DNA from: Cephalopachus bancanus
Taxonomy: Eukaryota; Chordata; Mammalia; Primates; Tarsiidae
Assembly (NCBI GenBank): GCA_027257055.1
Contig: JAPVLO010000073.1
Coordinates: forward strand, 8,327,001 to 8,391,000
Direction: 5' to 3'
DNA: 64,000 nucleotides
Below, in pieces: positions 1 through 12,880 of this stretch (positions are counted from its first letter, which is position 1; each line of letters opens with the position of its first letter). Position numbers and translations under genes: made by a program. Under the pieces are notes generated by a model, which worked only from the letters and a program-made list of their open reading frames with translations, did not search any database and was not told the DNA's origin.

Positions 1-615
1 TCATAGAAGAATTCAGCCTTCCTTTTCTTTGGAGAGTACAGATACACTTGATTGAATGGTGGGAATAGTTAGTCAACTGTATGATCCCTGAGAGTCTGCA
101 GGTAGGAGATGGGGAAGACTGAAGTAGCTAGATGAACAGAGTGTGAGGGTTGTTGTTGGACAGAGAAATGTTCATCTCCGGGGGACCTGAAGGTGGAGAG
201 AGTTTGTGTTAGACCTAGAGAGTTTGCCTTACTTCTCTGAGAAAGAAGTAAGTTCACAAAAAAAAGGCTCCAGACTTGAATGTTTCCTTCTTCAAAAATT
301 TGACTTAACATAGCCACTCTTGATGTTTCCTAGCAGCAGCTGTAGAGTAATTTTACCACACTGTTCTCTGGCTTCCAATGCAGTAGAACTTTTCTCAAGT
401 ACATTTAGGTAAAAGTCATATTACTTCATTACTTCATTACACCCTGCCATGCTACGTTGTCCTTTCTGGTAAGGAACTTATTTCAGGGCTATCAATTACT
501 GAATTTCCATGTAAAATGAACTCATGTGTATCTTATGACTGAGTAAACAATTATTTCATCTATCTTGACTAAACTATTTATTCAGGCACCTAAACAATTG
601 AATACATAATATCAC
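1..615. other. Intronic sequence, nothing recognised
   Basis: AT-rich single-copy-looking sequence. Short open frames on the - strand have no recognisable domain. I see no repeat family or RNA gene. Confidence 0.5.
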
Positions 616-617
616 TG

Positions 618-1018
618 GACTAAGGTTCTTAATTCTCCCAGTGAAGGATAGCACAGTTTGGTCCCATCTCACCATTTCTGCTTCATTTCTTACTGCTTTT
701 CTACTCTCTTTGCCTTTCTGCCACTCTGGTCTTCTTTCAGTTTCTCAAATGCCCTAGCTTTCCTCGAACACAGGCCTTTGCATATGCTATCAATCTGCCT
801 GAAACTTTGCTTTCCTTCACTGTGCATTTCTTTCTACTCTCTCGAAGTAGGCCATATTTCTCTCTTATACATATTTGTGGCTTCAGGTACCTTTCTTTCA
901 TTGTTGTGACACTAATTTTTGAGTGGTTACTTGATTAATGTCTGTCTTCCCTACTAAATTCTTTTTTGCATCTCAGTATGTGACACCTACGATGTACTCA
1001 ATAAATATTTATTAAATT
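618..1018 (+). repeat. L2 LINE 3' end (old, diverged)
   Basis: The pyrimidine-rich stretch has the L2 3' end order: 'CAGGCCTTTGCATATGCT', then 'GTCTGTCTTCCCTACTAAATTC', then the terminal 'CTCAATAAATATTTATT'. It is heavily diverged, so it predates primates. An open frame of about 83 codons across it is chance. Confidence 0.75.
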
Positions 1019-1119
1019 TTAATTTCATTTGTGAATTCAGTTATTTTACTACTCCATAGATACAGCATTATTCTGTAACATTTTTATCCCTGCCATTTAA
1101 ACGTTCTAAAATACAAAAA

Positions 1120-1400
1120 ACTGGTCACAGTGGTTCACACCTGTAATCCCAGCACTTTGGGAGGCCAAGGTAGGAAAATCTCCTGAGGCAAGAAGTTTGA
1201 GATCAGCCTGAGCAACATAGACCTCTGTCTCTACAAAAAGTAAAAAAAAATTGGCCATCATGGTGGTGCTTGCCTGTAGTCCAGCTACTTGGGAGGCTGA
1301 GGCAGAAGGACCACCTGAGAACAGGAGTTCGAGGCTGCAGTGAGCTATTACCACACCACTGCACTTCGGCTTGGGAAACAGTGAGACCCTGTCTCTTAAG
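1120..1400 (+). repeat. Alu, AluJ-like dimer (old)
   Basis: Both 7SL arms are present: 'CACCTGTAATCCCAGCACTTTGGGAGGCC' style left arm (about 1138-1170), 'CTCTACAAAAAGTAAAAA' linker, right arm with 'AGCTACTTGGGAGGCTGAGG', and the end 'GTGAGACCCTGTCTCTT'. The tail is a degenerate CAAA-type repeat. It lacks the features of the young Alus elsewhere in the window and is the oldest Alu here. Confidence 0.9.
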
Positions 1401-1479
1401 CAAACAAGCAAACAAAACAAAGCAATATAAACACATATGAAAGGACTTCTAAGCATAAACCATTGAAACCATAGTTATC

Positions 1480-2344
1480 TGTTTAGTTAAAAATTAATTT
1501 TTGTATTTTGTCTTTTAGACAGGAGAGATAATTCTTTAAGGAAGTGGTAACTTTTTTCCTTCTATGTGGTTTCGGGAAACTTCAAATAACATTTTCAGTA
1601 TCAATATTTATCTACTTCCAAGCAAGATTACACACCAAAAAATCTGAAGCATCCTCAAAGCCTTTCAGGTTTCAATAGAGGGAATGTAATGATTTTACTA
1701 GTCGACTTTGTTGTACAGAGTTTTCTCAATAGATGAACACTAGATCAGTTATCCGGCAAGTTCATATTAAAGGAAAGATGCTCAAAGAATTATTCCACAA
1801 GGCTTCTCATACCTAGATCTTCAAAGAGTACCTGCATGGTTTCGTGATACTAAACTATAAAAAATTTTGAGGGAGAGAGAAAAGTTTGATGGCTTATTAA
1901 GAAAGGGGACAGTTTATTCTGGACACTGAGGTTGCTAGATGCAGAGATACTGTTTATAAAGATAAGACCTTTTCTCCTTTTTGTAGCTGATTTGTAAGTT
2001 TCTTGGAAATAACTGCTTTGACTTTCTTACTTCTTTCTTGAGTCTGCCCATAAACCAAAAACTATGTAATATTTGCGTGTAGCAGCATAGAAAAAGGTAC
2101 CCCTGATACATGTCTTTAACTCTTCCCTCTTGCTCAATAGCCATATCCAGTCAAGCAGCAAGTACTGTCAGTTCTGCCACGTAAGTACATCCTGACCCCT
2201 ACTTGTCCTTACCTATCCATCCTGGGAATGTCTCAGCTCAGATCCAATAACTTTCTAAGCATTTCCCTATCTCCAGTGACCCCCTTCTCACTTTTGGCAT
2301 CTGAAATGCAAGTCTGAGCACTCTTCATCTGAAACATTTAAATG
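1480..2344. other. Intronic sequence, nothing recognised
   Basis: No repeat consensus, coding similarity or RNA structure was recognised. The 69-codon - strand frame near 1935-2144 shows no domain. Confidence 0.5.
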
Positions 2345-2470
2345 GCCATGGTAATAACAACCACCACAATATAAACATTGTACTATATGCCAAGATGCCA
2401 AGTACTGGCCAAAGTATTTTGCATACATTAACTCATGATGATGCACTTGAACAATAAATCTAGAAACTGT
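2345..2470 (+). repeat. MIR fragment
   Basis: Contains the MIR core-like order 'TACTATATGCCAAG', then 'AAGTATTTTGCATACATTAACTCA'. Old and diverged. It lies immediately before a second MIR copy in the same orientation. Confidence 0.6.
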
Positions 2471-2499
2471 GATCAACTGTCATATTGATATGATCACAA

Positions 2500-2775
2500 A
2501 GCTGACATTGAGTGCCTATTTCAACCAGGCACTGCCCTAAGCACTTTACAATATTAACTCATCTACCTCTAGCAACAACTGGATAAATATGTACATTAGT
2601 ATTTTTTTAAATTATAGATCAATTAAATCGCTAACAAAATGAATAAATAATATACTAGACTAAGATTCAGGGGTTAAGTACCTTGCCCAAGGTCATGTGG
2701 CTAATAAATGGCAGACGACATTCAAGCCCAGGCAGTCTAGCTTCAGAGTCTGTGCTCTGAAGCACTGCTTACACT
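2500..2775 (+). repeat. MIR, near full-length
   Basis: Reads like MIR from 'GAGTGCCTATTTCAACCAGG' and 'CTAAGCACTTTACAATATTA', through 'AAGTACCTTGCCCAAGGTCA', to 'GCCCAGGCAGTCTAGCTTCA' and 'GTGCTCTGAAGCACTGC'. It is clearly recognisable despite its age. Confidence 0.85.
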
Positions 2776-3740
2776 GAATTTCCAAATAAATCTCCTAACT
2801 TGATAGCCTGACTCTTGGTGCTTATTTGGCTTTTATCTAACCTCAGTTTTCACTAAAGTTGCATTTGCCCATGTTGCATTTTACTCCGCCACACTGAACT
2901 AAACAAATGATGTCTTAAATGGATTCTTCACCTAGACTAGCTTGATTAACTCAAGTGCTTTCTCTGTTCCTTGTGTACAACATTTGTCTGAGGCATGTGA
3001 CCTAGTAAACTTACAGCTAAGTTACCCCCTGGTAACACTGTATGCTTTTGTTCCTACCAGCTAAAATGTGTGCTTAAATATTCAGCTGTGATTATTCCCA
3101 AACATGCTACCTGTACCTGTTATTGTACACATCTGATTTCATTAAATATCATACACATTTTATCAACAGGAGTAAGGGGAAAAAAACAGTCAAATGTTTT
3201 GAAAGACTAGCTTATAATGAGTTTTCTTTTTTAAATGACTGTCAAATGTGGTGAGACAACTGTGAAAGCCTGAGAAAAATTTGTAAAAATCTAGAAGGGT
3301 TCTGTACTCAGATTTTGTCACAAATGTATTTTTCATTAAAATGTAAAGAAACTGAAACTGGAAGTTGTAAACAGTGCAGTATGAATGTGGTCTATGAAAG
3401 AAAGATGTCTCAGAACATCAATTTATGGATTTATGTCCAAAGAAAATGATTTCTTATCTCAAAATATAGGTAAATGAATTCTAAATTATATGTTTTCATA
3501 ATTCAGTATTATGATTAAGAAATAAATGTATGATATTTTGGTATAATTTTATGACTTTGCCAACTTAAAAATAATTAATCCAACAATTATCAGTCTGTAA
3601 TGTTCTGGATGAGAGGATTTCTAATATGGTGCTATATGTACAATCACACCTACACTGCAGCCAAACCACAGAACTCAAGGTTCATCTGATATTAACCTAT
3701 GATATACTTTATAATCTCTTATCTTCTACCTTCTTTGTGT
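2776..3740. other. Intronic sequence, nothing recognised
   Basis: AT-rich sequence with no identifiable repeat or gene. It ends at a short (TTTG)n run near 3739-3760. Confidence 0.45.
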
Positions 3741-3759
3741 TTTGTTTGTTTGTTTGTTT

Positions 3760-3890
3760 GCCCGAAATGCCTTTTCCTAACCTTCTTTCCTTGCTAAGTT
3801 CAAGTCATCCCTTAGTTTGAGGTATTCTTGCTTTGGAATCTTTTCAGACCTCCAGAGCATCCTGGTCAGATGCTCTTATAAATATCCATT
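3760..3890 (+). repeat. Probable L2 fragment
   Basis: 'CGAAATGCCTTTTCCTAACC', then 'AAGTTCAAGTCATCCCTTAG', follows the L2 3' region pattern ('GGAATGCCCTTCC ... TCAAGACTCAGCTCA'). Diverged, so the call is moderate. Confidence 0.5.
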
Positions 3891-3899
3891 ATAAACAAC

Positions 3900-4660
3900 A
3901 ACCCAGAAAAACTATGATAATTGAAAATTGAAGGAAAATAATACATGTATTGGGGCATTTTGTACTTTTTTTTGGTACTTTTATGGAGAAGACAGGATAG
4001 TTTTCAAAAATCTAATTTTAAGAATAAGTAATGAGTTAAACTTTCCTAATCCTAGTATTTTATCCTGAAGACATCTCTAGGAAATCACAGAACTGACAAT
4101 GTTCTAAAGATTAATGATAATATTGTGGTGCTGAGAATTAAACTCATTTTGCAAGGGAATCATGCAAAATTTCATCAGGCTGATCATTTGTAGGAGAGAA
4201 GTCTTGCTAGTAATGGATATGCAATTGCTAGGCAGGTCTCTAAATATGAACACATAACTGAGACAGTAAATGGAAAAGTAGGGCTTAGGTGAATGTAGAG
4301 GCTTCCATGGTAAGCCTATTTCATCTAATCAAAGTGGTATTTGTAACCATGAAGAGAACATAATTATAAGCATTTATTATCTGAGATGATTTTTCATAAG
4401 GGTGAAACAGGATTGCTTTTGTGCAAATGAGATAGATATCCAGTCAGAAGATACAGAGATTATATTAATTATGTGGTTCTGGTGCTTAAGAGGGAACAAG
4501 GGCCTCTCTTAGACTCACTTTCACTGGCAAATACCTGTTTAACCTAAGATATACTAGAGCTGTAAAACTGAGTTACCTTCATACTTTGCTTCCCTGTTGA
4601 TCCTTCTATAGCAAGCACTCAAAATAAGGGATTGAGTTGAATGCAGTTAGGTGTCAGTAA
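3900..4660. other. Intronic sequence, nothing recognised
   Basis: No repeat or gene signal recognised. Low GC with no long open frame. Confidence 0.45.
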
Positions 4661-4664
4661 GAAC

Positions 4665-6070
4665 CAAGCTGTAGTAATCAGCAGTATGGTATTGGCATGG
4701 AGACAAGCATATAGAGAGGGAATAGGACAGAAACCAGGGCCTGTAAATAAATCTATGCATATAACTGATCTTTGACAAGATTGCCAAGTATACACAATGA
4801 GAGAAGGATATCCTTTTCAACAAATGGTGTTGGGTGTACTGAATATCTACATGCAGAAGAGTGAATTGGGCTCTTGTCTTACACCATACACAAAAATCAA
4901 CTCAAAGTGGATTAAAGTTTAAATGTAAGATCCAAATGAAAGATTTAAAAGTAAAGTTCCTGTAAGAAAACACAAGGGGAAAGTTTCATGACATTGGTGT
5001 TGGCAATGATTTCATGGATATGACACCAAAAGCATAGTCAACAAAAACAAAAATAAGCAAGTGGGACTATATACGTCAAACTAAAAAGCTCCTTCTCATC
5101 AAAGGAAACAATCAATAGAGTGAAAAGGCAATGTACAGAATGGGAGAATATATTTGTAAACTGTATATCTGTGTTTAATCCATATACAAACCACACATAT
5201 AAGAGGTTATTCTCCAAAATCTATAAGCAACTCCTACAACTCTATAGTATAAAACCCTAATAACCTAATTAGAAGATGGGTTAAGGACTTGAGTAGACAT
5301 TTCTCCAAAGCAGATATACACATGGTCAGCTGCTACATGAAAAAATGCTTAACATCACTAATCATCAGGGAAATGCAAATCAAAACCAAAATGAGATATC
5401 ACCTCACCCTTGTAGGGATGGCTATTAAACAAAGGCAACAAATGTTGGTATATGTGTAGAAAAATTGGAAACTTTGCACAGTGTTGGTGGAACTGCAAAA
5501 TGGTATGACCACTATAGAAAACAGTATGGAGGATCCTACAAAAAAAATAAAAATTGAGCTACTACCATATGTTCCAATAATCTCACTTTGGGGTATTTAT
5601 CCAAAAGATTTGAAATTAATACCTTGAAGAGATAGCTTTACGTCCATGTTCACTGTAGAACTATTCACAACATCCAAGATGTAGAAACAACTTAACCTTT
5701 ATTCACCTGTTTATTCATCAACAGATGAATAAAGAAAATTTGGTATAGACATACAATTAATAAATACTATTCGCCCTTTATAAAGAAGGAAATCTTGCAA
5801 TATGCAACAACATGGGTGAACCTTGAGGACATTATTCTAAGTGAAGTAAGGCAGTCACAAAAAGACAAATATTGCGTGATTCTACTTATATGAGGTATCT
5901 AAAATAGTCAAATTCATAGAATAAAAAATGGAATGGCAGATGCCAGGGGTTTGCAATAGAGAAGTTCAAGTTACTATTCTATGGGCATAAAGTTAAGAAC
6001 GATTAATAAGATATAGAGATCTACTGCATAACATTGAAACTATACTTGTACACTTAAAAATCTGTCAAGA
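4665..6070 (+). mobile_element. Old L1 LINE 3' portion (end of ORF2 and 3'UTR)
   Basis: The DNA follows the L1 ORF2 3' end: 'CAGTATGGTATTGGCATGG', 'ACAAAAATCAACTCAAAGTGG' around 4890, the 'GGGAGAATATATTTG' segment, 'GAAATGCAAATCAAAACC' around 5370, and 'GATGAATAAAGAAAATTTGG' around 5720. An old-type L1 3'UTR and 'CTTAAAAAT' end follow. The frame is full of stops. It is 5'-truncated and much older than the L1s at 24-31 kb and 61-64 kb. Confidence 0.85.
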
Positions 6071-6074
6071 GGGT

Positions 6075-7175
6075 AGAAGAACCATTACCCAAAGGAGAAG
6101 TGGCTGCACACCATGGATCTGAGATACCATCCCTGTAATCATTATTAGCCTGGTATGTGTAGAAAGCAAGAACTCCACCCTGGGGTAGCCTGGAAGAGTG
6201 GTAGTGAGCTGTTAAGTTGAATCCATTTTGCCCCAGACTGCTTGTCCTAGGAAGATAATTAAGCATGACCTTGTTACTTTTTTTTAATCAACACCTTTCA
6301 AATGTTTTCTCTTGCCTTCAAGATAGAGTCTACACATTTTAGATTGATACTTAAGTGTCTTTTCAGTCCATCCTCAATCTATAACCTACATTTGCTGACT
6401 TCCAGTAAATCACATTCCAGCCAAGTCACAGATCAAGGTTGTTCTAACATGAACCCTTGTTGCTCTTTATCATTTATATATCTTTTTCCCCCTTTGCACC
6501 ACTCATAATGCTACTACATTTATATTTTTCTAATTTCCCACAGGATCGGCTCAATGATAATCAATCTTTTTCTTAAAGGAGTGTGGAATATTAGTTGAAC
6601 ATATAGGCTTTTGGGTATCTGGGTTCAAATCCTTTAACTAGTTTCTTTTTTTGATAAAGCCTAAATTACTATCATTTGTTACACGACTTTTGCTATAATA
6701 AGTAATCGGTATAGTGGGTTGCTATTATCATCATTATATTTGGAACCTAGCATTGAACACATTCTGCTTTGTGATGTTTCTGTCTACTTATTTCATCTCT
6801 TGTATATGATGTTTTTGAGGTCTGAGGCTTTGCCATACTTAAAATTAGAATCCCCTAAACTCTCCAAAATCAAGTGTGTTTTAGATGTCCGTTTTTGTAA
6901 ATGTGGATTGAGTTGATTTGATAGGAATGTACCTTACTGATTATTTTAAAAATTACCATATGCTATAATGAATCCAAATATTGTATCTTTCAATAATATT
7001 TATTACCCACATAGTATTATAGCTTTGATGCAAATCAGTCCATAAAGCCTGTAAAATGAATCCATTCAGATAGTGTTGGTGCCAAATATCAATTTCTATA
7101 CTTTACATATTTGAGGTATTTTAGTTTATAATCAGAATCTAAACCATCAATTTCCTTTCAATTAAAAAAAATCTG
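6075..7175. other. Intronic sequence, mostly unassigned
   Basis: A weak MIR-like piece ('TCTGGGTTCAAATCC' near 6620) is the only repeat hint. The open frames here have no domains. Confidence 0.4.
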
Positions 7176-7470
7176 AGCTGGGCTCGGTGGCTCAGCCTGT
7201 AATCCCGTGCCTTTGGGAGGCTGAGGAGAGTGGATTGCCTGAGCCCTCAGGTTCGAGACCCGCCTGGGCAGGTGAGACCTCATCTCTACAATAAATCAAA
7301 AAATTAGCCGGGCGTGGTAGCACGTGCCTGTAGTTCCAGCTACTTGGAAGGCTGAGGCGGAAGGATCGCCGGAGCTCAGCAGGTTGAGGCTGCGGTGGCC
7401 GGGAGCGGCCACTGCACTCCAGTCTGGACGACAGAGTGAGACTCCAACTCAAAAAAAAAAAAAAAAAAAT
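7176..7470 (+). repeat. Alu, young lineage-specific subfamily
   Basis: The dimer begins 'GCTGGGCTCGGTGGCTCAGC', has 'CTCTACAATAAATC' between the arms, and ends 'GAGACTCCAACTC' plus poly(A). It is flanked by an 'AAAAAAATCTG' target-site duplication (before 7176 and after the tail). Confidence 0.93.
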
Positions 7471-7734
7471 CTGCCATGTTGCTGACTAAACTTTCTACTA
7501 AAAATGTCAGACAAAATAGCCTTTACTTATCATGATGACAACAAATAGATGTCTTAAATAATTATTACTTATATTCAATACCTATATCCAGGTTCAATTT
7601 AATTTTGTCCAAAAATGTAACTGTAAATGAACGTCTATCAGTATGGATAAATGCCCACAAGAAAGAATATAAAAAGAAGCTCTGGCATTTGTCTGTTATC
7701 ATTTTGATTTTTAAAGGTCAATTTTCACAAACTA

Positions 7735-7805
7735 AGTCTATCACTGTTGACAAACTGTTTAAACTTTCTAGGCCTCAAATTTCTTATCTATAAAATGGCT
7801 ATCTT
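7735..7805 (-). repeat. MIR-like fragment
   Basis: 'TTTCTAGGCCTCAAATTTC', then 'TTATCTATAAAATGG', corresponds to the MIR 'TCTGGGCCTCAGTTTCCTCATCTGTAAAATGG' block, reading opposite to the MIR consensus. Confidence 0.55.
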
Positions 7806-8584
7806 ACCTGAAGATATCTGAATCCTTTTCAATTTAAGATAGTATTTGATGTTATTACCAAAATGAGGGATGTAGCAACTAAATTGTTTATAGTATCTAG
7901 AGGCCTACTACCAGAAACCATATTCATGCATCTGTTTTAGTCAATAGGAGGACAAAAACTGGCCTGCATGACATGGATGTGTCCACTGAGGACTGACTGT
8001 TCAATTTAGACCTTCACAACAATGTTGGAAATTACATCTTTTAAAGATTCACTTTATTCTCTTGAATCCAATTTCTAATAGGTCAAATACTTACCATATG
8101 AACTCAGTAAAAATAGAAGTCAATTTCATGTGTTTATTATTATTCTGTGTTACATTAGAAGTTTAAAAACCGTATTACAAGTGATGCCTGGCTCTTCCTA
8201 TCTGAATTGAGCATTCCCTGAATTTTCTCCATGATGGAAAAGTCAGGCTTATAATCAAGAGCATATTTCTTGGAAGTTGAGAGAATTGTTCTCTAATTAC
8301 TTGTGGCTTAGGTAATTGATAGCACATATTCAAAGATATGCAATACACAAAATATCCCAGAAATTTTTAGGTGAATTTTATGTTTTACAGCCAAACTGCT
8401 TGGTATACAGACATTCTGATCCATAACCCCATTCATGCTTTGTAGACCAGATAATTCTTAGATATGGACCCTGCCACCATGTAATAGTCCTATATAGGGA
8501 AATAAATGTCTTCTGACTGCTATACAATTCACTCACCTCAATATATATGAATGCTGTAGTCTAGACATTATGAGTTTACGATAC

Positions 8585-8668
8585 AATTTTGCCCCCAAGG
8601 GACGTTTGGCAATGTTTGGAGATACTTTTGGTTGTCACAACAGCAAAGCAGATGCTACTGGCACCTGC
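8585..8668 (+). repeat. MER20-like hAT-Charlie DNA transposon fragment
   Basis: 'ATTTTGCCCCCAAGGGACG', 'TTTGGCAATGTTTGGAGAT', 'TTTTGGTTGTCACAACAGC' and 'TGCTACTGGCACC' follow the MER20 5' half in order. The 3' half is missing. Confidence 0.8.
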
Positions 8669-8669
8669 T

Positions 8670-11600
8670 ACAATATAGGTTCATGTAGGCTGAAGTGATT
8701 TGAACTTAAATTAGCACAAACCCTTATATTAAACTCTATAAAACATTCGTATTTTTATTTTATGAAGAATAATCTGTAAATGTAAAATATGTAATTTAGT
8801 ATGGTAATTCTTTTAAGAAGTTATATTATCCGTAGTACTATTGTTTGTATGAAACTGTTAAATATATTCATGTTAAGAAATACTCAGCTGGAAAAATGCA
8901 TGATGATTAGTAAACTAATCCCTGCTGACTTTGATTAGGTAGCAAAATTCGTCCTGTAAAAGGATCCTCATTCAAATGTAATCAAATTCCAATTGGTTCT
9001 TGTGATGTAGTTGCATACAGACATGTTGCTGATAGATAATTAAACCTTAAAAAAGAAGGATTTTAAAAAACAAAAAGTTATTTCAAAAGATATTGCATCA
9101 TTCTACACTCTGAAGATCAAATTGTTTTATAACCTTTGCAGGCAATAAATAATGAGTTGAATTAACAGGTAAATTATCAAACAGTAAAATTGCAGGCATC
9201 TATAAAGAACAGAAAAATAGAAAGCAAATCAGTCAGTTTATATGTTTTGACTAAAGAGTGTCCTAGAAGTCCTAAAAACTTAAAAACATCAGATCATTAA
9301 CTCTGAAGCCAGAGTACAAAGGCAATACAAAGTACCAGAAGAGGGTAGCAAACTTTATTTTAATGACTATGTAGAATGGTGGCTAAGTTATTTCATTTAA
9401 AAAAAAAAAAAAAAAAAGGACTGATTTTCTAGCTGGAAAGTGTCTTCTGATTCTTTATGAATTATATGAAAAGAAGCGCCAGGGTAGAACTATCCCATTA
9501 GCAAGTATCCCTGACCTTAAATCTTCTCTCGTAACTTTCATCACATATGGGGAGCAATCCCTAGGGAAGTAGAAAACATGACTTGGTGGTTCTTGTTGTT
9601 TTTGCTGTTTGAATGTTTTTTTCCCCCTTCTTTCTTATCTAGGGAATAAATTACAAACTTTTCAGATTTATAAATATGATGACATTTTAGTATCATTACT
9701 TTAAACAAAAATGATTATTTTAATAGGCATCCTATTAGAACTAGCATTTGCAAAATCCTTTGCTTAGTGTAGATAGTAGCCAGTTGAGGACCCTTAACTA
9801 CGGCCAAACAAGGAATATTCGTTCTATGAACTTGATTTGTCCTCTGTTCTGCCCTCCAACATTTATTTACTGATTTGTTCGGTCTAAGAGGAAAGGCTAC
9901 CAAATGGGAGGATTCTGGGTGATAGTACCCTCAAGACTAAAAAGTTAAGGTTGTAAGACTGAGATCAGAGCAAAAAGATGGGAGATTGTTCATTATTCCT
10001 CAAATACCTAAACATTATTGGACCTTACCAAAAAAGCACTGAAAAGTGTTTTATTTTTCCCTACATAACTACCATGTGGGAATCACCTACAAACTAAATG
10101 ATGAATGATGCAAACACCTAGGAAATTATTTTGAGAGAATACTTTGTAAACAAGTGTGACGATACCATTTATAATAAATATTGATTTTAAAAAAATAAGA
10201 TTATGCATTACAAGATCACTATTTTATTTAAATTGGTTTGCCAGGAAGTCATGCATATAATAATGATATGAGTCACTATTTCTTTCATTATAAGTTTCGA
10301 TTTAACAATAGGCAGACTGATTATGGTATTTACACCTTTAGCATTTTATACAGGCAATCATTACTTTGGCAAAAACTACTTTTAAATATATGCAAGTTAG
10401 AGCCATTCTTTTCTTTACAATGTGGAGTTATATTTTCTATATTTATTTAGCGTATATGAGCTCTGAAATTATGCTATAATTTCAATGATATTTTTATATA
10501 CTTAGAAGGATTTGACTCAGTATGATTTAAAGTAAGTTAATATTGGCTATATTATAAGAGTATACAAAATGTTTAAGAGAAGAATCGATACCTTTAGAAT
10601 TAAATAATTTAAATACATTTAATATTCTATATTAGGTATTTTCATTAGAAAGTGACTTATAAAATACTTCCCTTAACTTATGATGGTATTTCTCAAGAAA
10701 ATAATAGGCCAAGGAAAAAAATCATTTTTTTTTCTGTAAGTGAATTATATTTCAATTCCACAGGGCCTTCTTCACTTGTTAACTTTTACCAGTTTTTTAT
10801 ATCTGGATTCAAATATTCATAGTACTCCTTATGACTATTCTAGCCTAGTACAGTACCATCTTTGAACACTTTTGAAATTAACAATGTTTAAAATTCATTC
10901 ATTATTTCTCTATCAATTATTTTCCTGTAAAATGCTTTCAATGTGTTAAATTTTATCAGTGGTAGTTTAGAAAAGTCATTGACGACTTTTGTTGCTTGTG
11001 GTTTGAATAATGGCATAAGTTACAATCTTAGTCAAAAGGACTAGATCTTTTTGTGTGTGTGTGTGCCCTCATCCATAACATCTATGCTGTTTTACATAGT
11101 AATCAATCAGTAAATGTTGATTTATACCAAAAAGGAAAAAGCATAGTCCTTACTCTGACAGAGTTCATAACCTTAGCCTCATATACTAACAATAATTTAC
11201 AAGATGACACAGCATAAACTACACACCCCACTGCTGGGATGATCAGCATAGTTTTAGTACGTGTTATATCCATGACCTGATCTAGCATGTCTAGAATCTG
11301 ATACTTAGTAAAAGTTGACATCTTTCTCAGATTCTCCTTGACAATTGTACTGATTTTTTTTGGACAGCCACACACATTTTAAACATGTATTTGTAATAGG
11401 AGAAAATACTCTATATTGAAGAAAATTGCTATGTTTATTCTCCTATGATCCAAATTTAGAAAAATTACATCAAGATATTCATCACTAAAAAAAAAGAGCA
11501 TTCAAAATTAATTATTCAATTTCATTTTGAATAACTTTTAATTTAAAGGAACTAAATAGATTTTTCTGTGATCACCTAGCAACCATCTACAGTCTATTTG

Positions 11601-11684
11601 GAAAATAACATTTTACTCTTTCTAGTGAAAAGACGTTAAGACCTATTCTCTGGAATCCCAAGTAGCTGTGATCCACGGTACAAT
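8670..11684. other. Long intronic stretch, no gene recognised
   Basis: About 3 kb of AT-rich sequence. It holds a poly(A) run at 9399-9417 that is not attached to a recognisable retrotransposon body, and a (GT)n run of about a dozen bases near 11050. The 90-codon - strand frame at 11103-11375 has no recognisable domain and no homologous codon pattern. Confidence 0.45.
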
Positions 11685-11775
11685 GGAAAGAAAATTATGG
11701 AATCTGGTTTTATAGTCTTTGCCCTGCCACAAAGTAGCTAGATGACCTCACTTAAATGCTTTTGACTGCTTTGTT
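11685..11775 (-). repeat. MIR-like fragment
   Basis: 'GGAATCTGGTTTTATAGTC', then 'TGCCCTGCCACAAAGTAGC' and 'AGATGACCTCACTTAAAT', parallels the reverse MIR block ('CTGCCACTTACTAGCTGTGTGACC'). Diverged. Confidence 0.5.
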
Positions 11776-12199
11776 AGCTCATTGCTAAGGTCTTTTGAAC
11801 TGTGATCATAAGAAACATAACCACTTACAGTTAGGCATAGGTGATCCAACTTCCTAGAAACATTATCACTAATTTGCTTAACTTCATCTTCTGTTAATTA
11901 CATAAACTTCATTTCTAATTCAATACATGCTGAAAGAGGAGTATTAAGTCTTCATACTTTAGCATTTAATTGCAAAGCAAACATTTGCAGCATTTAGGTT
12001 TAAAATTGAGAATGGATGTATGTTGAACAGCAAAAATAATTGCCACATTTTGATAGAGAGATTCTTTTAGGAGTTTTTAGAATCCTTTGACCCTGAATTT
12101 TAAGAAAAATTTTGACTTTAATTACTAAAGAGTTTTAGGCTCACTTCCCTGCTTACAATCCTCTTATAGGGTAGAGCAGGCATTAATGGCCTTTCAAAA

Positions 12200-12880
12200 T
12201 CAGGTTCCTCTGAAATTCAATCTTATTGCAGACACCTGATTTCATTTTGTCTGATATCAATATAGCTATTATTTCCCTGGCTTATTGTTTTATTATTACT
12301 GTTATTATCAAATGTTTGTTTCTTTTTTGTTTTATATATATCTCTTATATATCTTTCAGCACATGTATATAAAGATGCATAAAAATTCCAGAATATCTAG
12401 AATAGCTAGAATTTTTTCCCTGGTTGGACAATTATTTACTTTTAATTAGTTAAATTAGTCCATTTACCTTTATTATTATGATCATTGAAATATGTGGATG
12501 CCATCTTATTTTGCTCTTTCTGATGATCCTGCTTTTTAAATTTTTTGGCCTTTTCTGCATTCTTTTGAATTTTGAATTCAATTTTCCCTCTGCTTGTTTG
12601 ATAATTTTAGACTGTATTTCTTTAGTATCTTAAAATATTTAAATTTATACTGAACAAATTTAAAGATAATAATTATCTTTACTCTTTGCTAGGTCAATAA
12701 AAACCTTAAAATCTTCAATTATTTACCTCCTTTCTTATATGTTATTAATATAAATAATATAATTTTTATTTCCCAAATTTTTTTTGGCTTTATGCATACA
12801 TTTACAAGTTTCCATGCTCACTATTTCTTTTTGAATCTCAAATTTTTCTCAAATGTTTTTCTTGAAGTGCATTTTTTAAA
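12200..12880 (-). mobile_element. Old L1 fragment (ORF1/ORF2-junction or endonuclease region)
   Basis: 'ATTTTGTCTGATATCAATATAGC' style sequence near 12240-12265 matches the reverse complement of the L1 endonuclease region. The following T-rich DNA fits an inverted L1. It is too decayed for any translation to be read, and the boundaries are approximate. Confidence 0.5.
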